From assembly GCA_031273545.1 (NCBI GenBank), contig JAISRQ010000142.1, forward strand, positions 1-12,468: DNA of 12,468 nucleotides, read 5' to 3'. Below the pieces are notes generated by a model. The model ran no database searches, was not told the origin of the DNA, and saw nothing but the letters and a program-made list of their open reading frames with translations. Position 1 is the first letter of the stretch, and the number at the start of each line of letters is the position of its first letter. Position numbers and translations under genes: made by a program. Positions 1 to 6,083 of the stretch are shown here, piece after piece. Source of the stretch: Holosporales bacterium. Lineage in GTDB: Bacteria > Pseudomonadota > Alphaproteobacteria > BNTO01.

Positions 1-2544
1 TAGGTGCATTACGCGCAAAAGCAACGTTAACCTGTTGGCCCGAATTGCGCGGTCCTCGCAATTTATTTGTACGGCGCTAAACATGTTGTCGAATACGCCT
101 TTAAGGGAAGCGATTGCGCTCATGCTTTTTATGTAGTCGCAATATTCGTACAGGCTTGGGGAAGTAACGCGATTCGACGGCGCCTTCCCACTTTGGGGAT
201 TAGCGTGGCCTGACAGAGTTTCCTCACATAGACGAAGGGCCGCATAGGCTTCTTTCTCTTCAGGACATTCAAACAGCGTTTCATCGGTGTTTAAGCGTCG
301 GTTGGCCTCATTATTACAAATGTAGTCGTTAGAAACCGCGTCTAGGCCGCCTGTATTTTTCGCATTCTTTTCGCCAATCAGCCCGCGAACCCGTGTATAT
401 AGCTGCATAAAATCTTGACTAGAAGATTCAAAGTAAGTCTGAATAGACTTAGCCTTTATGTACATATCTCTTAAGTTCAATATTGCATTTGACACACTTG
501 ACGAAGGCTTATCTGGTCCGCTTCGCTTTTCACTTGACATATTCGACGAATGCCCCGGTTCGTCACACTTTTGACACAGTTGTAATCCGAACATTAATAC
601 ACTCTGAACTACGTCGTAGCGTAATGATTCCTGCTCTCTTAAACAGACGTCAAAACGTTCATATATGAATGTGACTACAGATTGAAATACGCTGTTCACG
701 TCTATGCGAATAAACGTCGAGTAGTTATCTAAGGCTGCCAAGACCATATCCCCCAAATTAATTTGCAGGCGTTTCAGTGATATTCGTATAATTCCTAGGG
801 CTGCTCGCCTAAGGGCGTATGGATCCTTCGACCCTGTGGGCTTTACTCCAATCCCGAAAAAACCAACAAGAGAATCCACCTTGTCAGCAAGCGCTAATTT
901 CGCTCCAGTTTCCGTTATAGGCAATGTGTTCCCGTGTCCTGTGTAGTGGTCGGCGATAGACTGGGCCACTTCTGAGGATTCCCCTTGCTTTAGCGCATAG
1001 TGCGCGCCAATTATTCCTTGGAGTTCATCAAATTCACCAACCATGTTAGATACCAAGTCAAGCTTACACAATGTTGCAGCCCGATCGGCTTCGGGGACTA
1101 AACGCCGTAACCGCGCGACCTTTTCACCTAAGGTGCCCAGCTTTTCGTGAAAAACAATGTTACCTAGTTTGGGCAAATTCGCATCCATAGGCGTTTTTAG
1201 GTCTTCATTGTAAAAAAAGCTTGCATCCGTGAGGCGAGCCCTAAGCACGTTTTCAAAACCACGACGCGTTGTTTCGTTTCCTGGTTTATTGGATACGGCG
1301 ATGAAGTACGGAGCGAGAACATTGGGCGCTTTTTCATTCAAGGAAAGGGGAGAGCTGAGAACGTCAGAAACGTTTGGTGCAGCAGAAGGAGCGCCGCTTG
1401 GAAGAGGGGGCGGTGCCGCGGACTCTTCCACGGACAAATATTTCTGATGCACCTTCATTGACGTAGAAAGAACATCTGGGGGCAAGTACATAAATGCGTC
1501 ATCTATTTTTCCTATAACAATGAATGGAAAGTCGACGAGTCCTGTAATCTCGTCAAGTAGCGCTTGGTCTTGTTTTATTGTTAATTTTTGACTTTTGTGT
1601 ACATTAAGGGGCTGATGCGTTTGCCCTTCTTGTGTATCTGTGCTCTGTGCTGTTGCCAGTTCTTTAGGTGTGACATTTGCTAATTTATAATCCGCTGCAG
1701 CATGTGCGAGTTCATCATCCGCAACGTGTGTGCCATGCTGTGTTGATTGCGACTGAATTGCCTTTTCACACTCTGCAATGACAGCTTCTTGGCGTGCATA
1801 ATAGTCGACAATAACAAAATTTTCCTTCAACACGCGTACATAGTGCTCAAATGAATCTATATTTACTGCGCATCCCGATAAATACGTTACGCCTCCTGTG
1901 GTTAACCCCCATTCCGGAATATTAAACGTGATCACGTCATTTCCCCACAGGCACAGCACAGCACGCACAGGGCGCACCCAAGGGAGGCTATTCACCAAAC
2001 GCTTCTCGTTTCCAGCGCTGTCTTCGCCTCTACCACACTCCTCTCCTTCAGTGCAGTTTCCAGTTATGCGATTTTCTCCGCATTCTTTCGCGCCTTCCTT
2101 TCCACCACCTTCCGCGTCACAAACAATTGTCCAGTGCATAGACTTCGGCCACGACATAGTCTTTATGAAAGAACCAACAACATCTGGAATTGTATCCAAA
2201 AACTTTACAGCAGGCTCCACTACCTGTGCAAAAAAGTATTCTCCTTGAATAATCAAATCTTCGCGCGTTACATTGTTCCCCTTCAAAAAGCCTTGAAGCG
2301 CAGACTCAGGCGCATTAACTCGCGGACCTCTTTTATTTATGACAGATGCTTGCGTTGCTTCGTCAACATCTTTCACACAAACGCACAAACGGCGCGGCGC
2401 ACACGACGCATACACGAGGCCGTGGTGGACGTTACGATTTGCTAATATTCTCGCAATAGCTTCTTTGGCCCGTTCGATTGCGTTTTTTTGCATTTTAGCG
2501 GGAATTTCTTCACTTAAAATTTCGAAAAATAACGTTTTAGTCAT
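1..2544 (-). CDS. glyS: Glycyl-tRNA synthetase beta subunit, 3' end outside window
   Basis: This is the beta chain of the bacterial alpha2beta2 glycyl-tRNA synthetase, which charges tRNA-Gly in the cytoplasm together with GlyQ (not in this window). The frame is open without a stop from the ATG at 2544 to position 1. The start MTKTLFFEILSEEIPAKMQ, the block FFYNEDLKTPMDANLPKLGN (about residues 444-463), FHEKLGTLGEKVARLRRL (465-482) and the tail DRAIRANRLTLLLRV are family hallmarks. The tail suggests that only a few codons are missing. A GAGAAG stretch upstream can serve as ribosome site. The gene follows atpF by 48 nt and may be cotranscribed with it. It is unusually long: 848 codons here against roughly 690-710 normally. 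The extra length sits in hydrophilic inserts at about residues 143-186, 265-325, 373-402 and 660-690. Confidence 0.95.
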   Translation of the reverse strand, partial: MTKTLFFEILSEEIPAKMQKNAIERAKEAIARILANRNVHHGLVYASCAPRRLCVCVKDVDEATQASVINKRGPRVNAPESALQGFLKGNNVTREDLIIQGEYFFAQVVEPAVKFLDTIPDVVGSFIKTMSWPKSMHWTIVCDAEGGGKEGAKECGENRITGNCTEGEECGRGEDSAGNEKRLVNSLPWVRPVRAVLCLWGNDVITFNIPEWGLTTGGVTYLSGCAVNIDSFEHYVRVLKENFVIVDYYARQEAVIAECEKAIQSQSTQHGTHVADDELAHAAADYKLANVTPKELATAQSTDTQEGQTHQPLNVHKSQKLTIKQDQALLDEITGLVDFPFIVIGKIDDAFMYLPPDVLSTSMKVHQKYLSVEESAAPPPLPSGAPSAAPNVSDVLSSPLSLNEKAPNVLAPYFIAVSNKPGNETTRRGFENVLRARLTDASFFYNEDLKTPMDANLPKLGNIVFHEKLGTLGEKVARLRRLVPEADRAATLCKLDLVSNMVGEFDELQGIIGAHYALKQGESSEVAQSIADHYTGHGNTLPITETGAKLALADKVDSLVGFFGIGVKPTGSKDPYALRRAALGIIRISLKRLQINLGDMVLAALDNYSTFIRIDVNSVFQSVVTFIYERFDVCLREQESLRYDVVQSVLMFGLQLCQKCDEPGHSSNMSSEKRSGPDKPSSSVSNAILNLRDMYIKAKSIQTYFESSSQDFMQLYTRVRGLIGEKNAKNTGGLDAVSNDYICNNEANRRLNTDETLFECPEEKEAYAALRLCEETLSGHANPQSGKAPSNRVTSPSLYEYCDYIKSMSAIASLKGVFDNMFSAVQINCEDRAIRANRLTLLLRVMHL

Positions 2545-2592
2545 ATCAGCTTCTCTTTTCTTTTACGAAATTGGAGATCATTTCCCCCCTGT

Positions 2593-3093
2593 TCATTGGC
2601 CCCTCCGGGATACATCGCTTGGCGAAACAGTTGAAAGTAAGCCGATTGATTGCTGTAGAATTAATTCCTTCTGCTTCGTAGACGCAGCTAAAACGTCAAA
2701 CTTGAATTGATCTGCGACTTTTTTCACGAACGAGCTATACTCTGCCTGCCAAACCATTCTTTGGATGTTCTCTAGCTTAACATTATTCATTTTTTCTACC
2801 CTGTTCAGTTCAGCCTCTAAATCTTTGTGTAATCGTGACAAGTCGACATTATATTCGTTCCAAATCTTTACAATATCATCCGGTAATTTTGACACGACAT
2901 TATTTATTCGTGTAAATTCCAGTAGAGCTTGATCCTTTTCACATGCCGCATTGTTTATGGATTTTGATATTCCGTTTATGCGTTTATTTAAAAACTGAAC
3001 GAATTTGCTCTTGAGTTTGAAATATCCAAACGCACTTAACGCCAAAAAGCTTAAGGCCAAGTAAAAATTCTCATCAGAAAACAAGTAAAACAC
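2593..3093 (-). CDS. atpF: ATP synthase Fo subunit b
   Basis: This is the peripheral-stalk b subunit of the F-type ATP synthase, 166 aa. It has a single N-terminal membrane segment (about residues 8-26) followed by a long charged, mostly helical region expected to dimerise with b' and reach the F1 head. The start is GTG at 3093, directly after the TAG stop of atpF' (TAGGTG), so translation is probably coupled. The AGGTG motifs upstream can act as ribosome site. Sequence conservation in b subunits is low, so the assignment rests on topology, length and position after a clear b' subunit. The C-terminus (VSRRGQ) ends 48 nt before glyS. Confidence 0.85.
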   Translation of the reverse strand: MFYLFSDENFYLALSFLALSAFGYFKLKSKFVQFLNKRINGISKSINNAACEKDQALLEFTRINNVVSKLPDDIVKIWNEYNVDLSRLHKDLEAELNRVEKMNNVKLENIQRMVWQAEYSSFVKKVADQFKFDVLAASTKQKELILQQSIGLLSTVSPSDVSRRGQ

Positions 3094-3501
3094 CTAACAC
3101 CTATGGAGCAATACATCAACAAAGCTATTATTCACATGCAAATCCATGGATCCTTTTTTTTCTAGGGCAAGCCGCTTTCGCGAAAATACCTTTTGAATTT
3201 GCAGCATCCGTTCGGCCTTCATTACGTCGAATTCAGCCAACTTCGATTGCTGCTGTTGACTTGCATTCATCCTGTTCAGCTTTACCTTTTCATCGTAATC
3301 AGATTGAAGTTTTTGGGTCGCGCCCCGTATATCTTGTGCCCGCGCGGTGTCTCCAAAAATTCGCTTGTCCCGAGCATTCATGATGGAAACAACCCTTGGC
3401 ACAAATACGTTTTTTATGAAAAGCAACAGTACCAGAGAGCACAGTAACAGCCAAAACACCTGAGAAGTAAACGTTGTCGTATCAAATTGAGGAAGATCCA
3501 T
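3094..3501 (-). CDS. atpF': ATP synthase Fo subunit b' (second b-type stalk subunit)
   Basis: This is the b' subunit found in alphaproteobacteria and cyanobacteria, which pairs with b in the stator stalk. The N-terminus MDLPQFDTTTFTSQVFWLLL matches the b' signature (PQFD..TF.SQ.FWL). A membrane segment covers about residues 13-33, followed by VFVPRVVSIMNARDKRI and a hydrophilic helix containing a short Gln run (residues 82-85). At 135 aa it is somewhat shorter than usual for b'. The start at 3501 has AGGTG eight nucleotides upstream. Its stop abuts the GTG start of atpF. It is separated from atpE by an unusually long 309-nt spacer. Confidence 0.92.
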   Translation of the reverse strand: MDLPQFDTTTFTSQVFWLLLCSLVLLLFIKNVFVPRVVSIMNARDKRIFGDTARAQDIRGATQKLQSDYDEKVKLNRMNASQQQQSKLAEFDVMKAERMLQIQKVFSRKRLALEKKGSMDLHVNNSFVDVLLHRC

Positions 3502-3509
3502 AAAAACAC

Positions 3510-3683
3510 CTATATATATTTACACTTACACCCACAAAACGCACACACAGCCCCATACCAAACGCCACAGATCCCATACTCCCAAACGACTCGGCCCCGT
3601 GAATCAAGTAAACGCCCGCTATCCTTCAATTGTTGAGCCGTCTTTTCAGCCGCATCGTTAGAGCCCTCTCCTGAGCCGCACAT
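3510..3683 (-). CDS. Candidate small Cys-rich ORF between atpE and atpF'
   Basis: A 57-codon frame runs in the sense direction of the ATP synthase cluster, from ATG at 3683 to TAG at 3510-3512, just in front of the AGGTG ribosome site of atpF'. An AGGGGG stretch sits five bases before the ATG. The first 30 residues are polar (AAEKTAQQLKDSGRLL), and the second half is aromatic with Cys at 39, 47, 50, 52 and 54. I recognise no family. The Cys-rich end may only reflect the G/T-rich composition of this strand, and the degenerate repeats at 3535-3579 lie inside it. A chance open frame is at least as likely as a gene. Confidence 0.22.
   Translation of the reverse strand: MCGSGEGSNDAAEKTAQQLKDSGRLLDSRGRVVWEYGICGVWYGAVCAFCGCKCKYI
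3535..3579 (-). repeat. Imperfect G/T-rich tandem repeat in the atpE-atpF' spacer
   Basis: Read on the minus strand, GTATGGGATCTGTGGCGTTTG (21 nt) is followed directly by a related 24-nt unit starting GTATGGGGCTGTGTG and ending GCGTTTTG. A further GTATGGGAT occurs near 3729, and AGTATGTGGACGTTTGGCG lies in the atpB-atpE spacer near 4125. These resemble decayed copies of one short repeat, but the composition is biased and part of the similarity could be chance. Confidence 0.35.
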
Positions 3684-3787
3684 CCTAGCCCCCTACTATC
3701 GACGCTACCCCATCCTAGAATCCCATACTGGCACGACTTACCAAAAGCTCTCTGGTCTATATCAACGTGCCCATTGAAAATCCCTGG

Positions 3788-3811
3788 ATTGACACGGCCG
3801 GCTCAGTCAAT
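3788..3811 (-). promoter_or_regulatory. Hairpin directly after the atpE stop
   Basis: On the transcript the stem ATTGAC/GTCAAT (six pairs) overlaps the first base read into the spacer after the atpE TAA. Its 12-nt loop contains GCCGGC. No T-run follows, so it is not a classical terminator. A stem at this place could protect the 3' end of the atpE message, whose product is needed in many copies per enzyme. That role is inference. Confidence 0.3.
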
Positions 3812-4038
3812 TATTTACTGATCAATATCATGAACGCAATAACGAACGCGAGCAAACCTATCGCCTCTGTAAAACCACCACCAATCATGGAAATCGTGAA
3901 CAAATCTGCCTTTGCGCTAGGATTTCTCCCAATCGCTTCACACACAGCAGAAAATATTTTTCCAAGCCCTAAAGCCACTCCAAACAAAGCAAACGTAGCC
4001 ATGCCTGCTCCTACAAACTGTAACATCGATGCGTCCAT
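3811..4038 (-). CDS. atpE: ATP synthase Fo subunit c (proteolipid)
   Basis: This subunit forms the proton-driven c-ring. At 75 aa it has the usual length, with two membrane helices (about residues 8-30 and 49-73) joined by the polar loop GRNPSAKAD, whose R38/N39/P40 contact the F1 foot. The essential carboxylate is Glu58 in GGGFTEAIGLLAF. The following Ala59 and the absence of a sodium-ligand pattern fit a proton-coupled ring. Helix 1 carries a glycine-rich packing face (G10, G12, G20, G24, G26). The start at 4038 has a good ribosome site (GAGGG, seven bases upstream). Confidence 0.96.
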   Translation of the reverse strand: MDASMLQFVGAGMATFALFGVALGLGKIFSAVCEAIGRNPSAKADLFTISMIGGGFTEAIGLLAFVIAFMILISK

Positions 4039-4047
4039 AATGACCCT

Positions 4048-4158
4048 CTAAAAAAACAAACCACAACAAATCACAAAGTCCCGCGTGCTTACAGTACACC
4101 AAGTGCCCAACAATGCGCCAAACGTCCACATACTAAGTGTATCTACTCTGAACACCAT
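4048..4158 (-). CDS. Candidate 36-aa hydrophobic ORF in the atpB-atpE spacer
   Basis: The 180-nt spacer between atpB and atpE contains an ATG-started frame of 36 codons. Its TAG is part of the TAGAGGG ribosome site of atpE. The peptide is hydrophobic (TFGALLGTWCTV), and a GGTGG stretch precedes the ATG. I recognise no family. It could be a leader-like peptide coupling translation to atpE, or simply an open stretch in G/T-rich DNA. Nothing else was found in this spacer. Confidence 0.15.
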   Translation of the reverse strand: MVFRVDTLSMWTFGALLGTWCTVSTRDFVICCGLFF

Positions 4159-4218
4159 CCACCAAGCGTCTACAACCTACTACACGACCTAAGCCCCAGC
4201 AACGCCTCCGTACTGAGT

Positions 4219-4965
4219 CTACTCCATATGGATTACGCCATTCAAGTATATGCAACTCAGTATAGTAAATATGTATGCTTGCAAAATTGCCACAAATAAT
4301 TCGAATCCAAGCATCAACATATTAATCAAAACAGGGCCAACCAACGTTCCTTTCAACAGTTCCGGGCAACTCGTCGCACAAAACACTGATGCTCCAGCGA
4401 TCATCTTCAAAATTATGTGTCCAGCGGTCATGTTTGCGCATAAACGAATTGCTAAGCTAATCGGTTTTATCAAGAAAGAAATAAACTCAACAGGAACGAT
4501 TATTGGCAAAACAAATCCCGGAACACCATGAGGGCAAAACATTCTAAAGAAACCTAAACCATGTTTTGATAGGCCAATTATATTCATTCCTAAAAACACA
4601 AGCATAGATAACGTGAATGTTACTATGATCTGGCTAGTTATCGTAAAAGAATACGGAGTTAAACCAATAACATTGGCTCCAAGTATAAACACAAATAAAG
4701 CGAATATATAAGGGGTATATTTTAAACCATCCTTTCCTAGCTGTCCTGATATCATATTTTCAATGAACTCGAACAACATCTCGCAAAGAGATTGCTTTTT
4801 GGACGGAACTAGCCTTTTTTCCCGCGTACCCAAATGAAGTAACAGGCAGATTAGACCTGTGACAACTACCATATACAAGGACGACTTCGTAAACGAAACA
4901 TCGATTCCACCAATGGAGCAATCCACAATCTTTCCCACTTCAAATTGATGCAACGGACTAGACAT
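4219..4965 (-). CDS. atpB: ATP synthase Fo subunit a
   Basis: This is the stator membrane subunit that forms the two proton half-channels against the c-ring, 248 aa. The hallmark helix is present: SLAIRLCANMTAGH, with essential Arg174 (E. coli Arg210) and His183 at the position of E. coli Glu219. The last helix carries Gln230-type AILQAYIFTIL, equivalent to E. coli Gln252. LGANVIGLTPYSFTITSQI is the usual helix 2-3 region. The upstream GAGAAG, eleven bases before ATG 4965, can act as ribosome site. It is the first gene of the Fo cluster. The F1 genes are not in the window, as expected for the split ATP synthase loci of Rickettsiales. Confidence 0.96.
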   Translation of the reverse strand: MSSPLHQFEVGKIVDCSIGGIDVSFTKSSLYMVVVTGLICLLLHLGTREKRLVPSKKQSLCEMLFEFIENMISGQLGKDGLKYTPYIFALFVFILGANVIGLTPYSFTITSQIIVTFTLSMLVFLGMNIIGLSKHGLGFFRMFCPHGVPGFVLPIIVPVEFISFLIKPISLAIRLCANMTAGHIILKMIAGASVFCATSCPELLKGTLVGPVLINMLMLGFELFVAILQAYIFTILSCIYLNGVIHME

Positions 4966-5044
4966 TTAAAATACTTCTCATACCAAACACCGACTTGTGC
5001 TCCCCGATGACTATCTCGACAACATCAGTCACACTCGCCTCATA

Positions 5045-5072
5045 ATATTAGTGTATCAAAAAGAAAACTCAA
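5045..5072 (-). promoter_or_regulatory. Possible proximal promoter of the Fo cluster
   Basis: On the minus strand TTGAGT (5067-5072) and TAATAT (5045-5050) are separated by 16 nt, about 80 nt before atpB. The match to the sigma70 consensus is moderate. Other AT-rich alignments are possible here. Confidence 0.3.
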
Positions 5073-5128
5073 AAGTAAAGTACAAAGAAAGATTCTGACT
5101 GCTGTGTAACAATACTCCTTACATTGTG

Positions 5129-5162
5129 GGCTCTTTTCTTAATATTATAGGCTCTTTTCTTA
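5129..5162 (-). promoter_or_regulatory. Perfect -10 box flanked by a 13-bp direct repeat, upstream of atpB
   Basis: On the minus strand a perfect TATAAT (5144-5149) lies between two identical copies of TAAGAAAAGAGCC (5150-5162 and 5129-5141), spaced 21 bp apart, or two helical turns. No good -35 box is visible at 16-18 bp, which would suit a promoter that depends on a bound activator. Alternatively, repressor half-sites flank the box. Transcription would start about 170 nt before atpB. Confidence 0.4.
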
Positions 5163-5204
5163 TCGAACGAACTGGTGTTTAATGAGCAGCGAATGACGCC
5201 GTTC

Positions 5205-5232
5205 AAAAAATTATGCAGCCTTTGAAAGGCTG
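5205..5232 (-). terminator. Probable rho-independent terminator after the muramidase gene
   Basis: The palindrome CAGCCTTT-G-AAAGGCTG (5216-5232) is followed on the minus strand by CATAA and then six T (5210-5205). It lies about 95 nt downstream of the GH108 stop and upstream of the atpB promoter elements, where a terminator would be expected. The five-base offset before the T-run is not ideal. Confidence 0.5.
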
Positions 5233-5246
5233 AGTATTTTCATTTC

Positions 5247-5293
5247 CCAAAAGACTACGGTTTTTTTGACCGCTTTTTTCCACGATCTTTTGG
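5247..5293. repeat. Inverted repeat with a nested hairpin in the GH108-atpB spacer
   Basis: CCAAAAGA (5247-5254) and TCTTTTGG (5286-5293) are perfect inverted arms. Between them lies CGGT-TTTTTTG-ACCG (5258-5272) followed by six T on the plus strand. The left arm is part of TTCCCAAAAGACTACG, almost identical to TTCCCAAAAGATTACG at about 8566 and to a related copy at about 9990 in the antigen 3' regions. The function is unknown. Confidence 0.4.
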
Positions 5294-5325
5294 AGCCCCC
5301 GGGACACCCACAACCCGCGCTACTA

Positions 5326-5913
5326 TCAAGAGTATGCCCTGATCAGCCACCCATCTAGGAATATGTTAAGCGGCTCTTTCTTTTGGACAATCATCCTATA
5401 CACTGCCGCTTGCTCAGACCTCAACGCAGCAAGAAGCGCCTCGTTATTCGACACACCGTTTACAAGCTCCACTAGCCGACTCCACTTTCCTTCAAGACCC
5501 ATACGCGGGCGTCTATGCACAGACATCAGCGAGCGCTGGATTATTTCCTTCGCTTGGTTTTCGCCAAAATTCACGACTATGTCTAGCAGTTTGCTTGCCA
5601 CGTCCCAGTTGAGCACGCGGTGTATCTTTGCTTTGCGCCAATAATCCTCATAATAAATACGCTTTGCTTGCTCCAATGTTATTGATTTTATATCAATACT
5701 AGGGTACGCCTTCCTGCTGATTCCGAATTTTGTTTCTCCCCCCGGGTCTACCGGATTACTAACGTAACCGCCTTCTTTTGCTATCAACTTAGAAAAAGAG
5801 TAGTCAAACTTAGAACTAAACCTCGAAGAACTGCAACTAGCCAAAAATAAGCACAACAATCCCCCCAATAAGGCAGACCCCCATGAAAATGCTAGAGTAA
5901 AACCAAGTCTCAT
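5326..5913 (-). CDS. GH108-family muramidase, predicted lipoprotein
   Basis: This is a predicted peptidoglycan N-acetylmuramidase of glycoside hydrolase family 108 (phage endolysin-like), 195 aa. The signature EGGYVSNPVDPGGETKFGIS (residues 47-66) contains the catalytic Glu47. The C-terminal part (LLAALRSEQAAVYR ... FLDGWLIRA) fits the peptidoglycan-binding domain 3 usually fused to this fold. The N-terminus is a lipoprotein signal with lipobox LASC and Cys27 as lipidation site, so it should be anchored in a membrane facing the periplasm. The ribosome site AAGGGGAAG precedes ATG 5913, and a TATGAT box lies at 5972-5977. It is transcribed away from the surface-protein locus. The lipid anchor is unusual for this phage-type enzyme and suggests domestication for cell-wall turnover or host-derived murein. 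Confidence 0.85.
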   Translation of the reverse strand: MRLGFTLAFSWGSALLGGLLCLFLASCSSSRFSSKFDYSFSKLIAKEGGYVSNPVDPGGETKFGISRKAYPSIDIKSITLEQAKRIYYEDYWRKAKIHRVLNWDVASKLLDIVVNFGENQAKEIIQRSLMSVHRRPRMGLEGKWSRLVELVNGVSNNEALLAALRSEQAAVYRMIVQKKEPLNIFLDGWLIRAYS

Positions 5914-6036
5914 ACTACTTCCCCTTTGGCACTATTGATGTTGCAATCACACACATCAAAGGACACAGCTTATCATACCTTATTGTACGCACCCTCGAAA
6001 ACAAAGGCAACCATGCGCATCTCCTTTAGTTTTTAT

Positions 6037-6066
6037 TTGACCTTTCCTCGCTCCCCGAAATACAAT
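6037..6066 (+). promoter_or_regulatory. Sigma70-type promoter of the membrane-protein gene
   Basis: TTGACC (6037-6042) and TACAAT (6061-6066), each one base from consensus, are 18 nt apart. Transcription should start near 6073, only about 11 nt before the ATG at 6084. No Shine-Dalgarno sequence is visible, so the message would have a very short leader. The spacer 5914-6083 also serves the divergent muramidase gene. Confidence 0.6.
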
Positions 6067-6083
6067 CAGCTGTTGGCGTTAAA

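Noticed and set aside
1..2544. glyS as a pseudogene, because of its odd length and inserts
   Set aside because: Reading every codon in this frame shows no stop, and the conserved blocks before and after each insert are all in phase.
1898..2710. Plus-strand open frames opposite glyS and atpF
   Set aside because: They lie antisense to well-supported genes, have biased composition and match no family pattern.
4250..4531. Plus-strand frame of 93 codons opposite atpB
   Set aside because: It is the mirror of a strongly conserved membrane protein gene, with no ribosome site or promoter.
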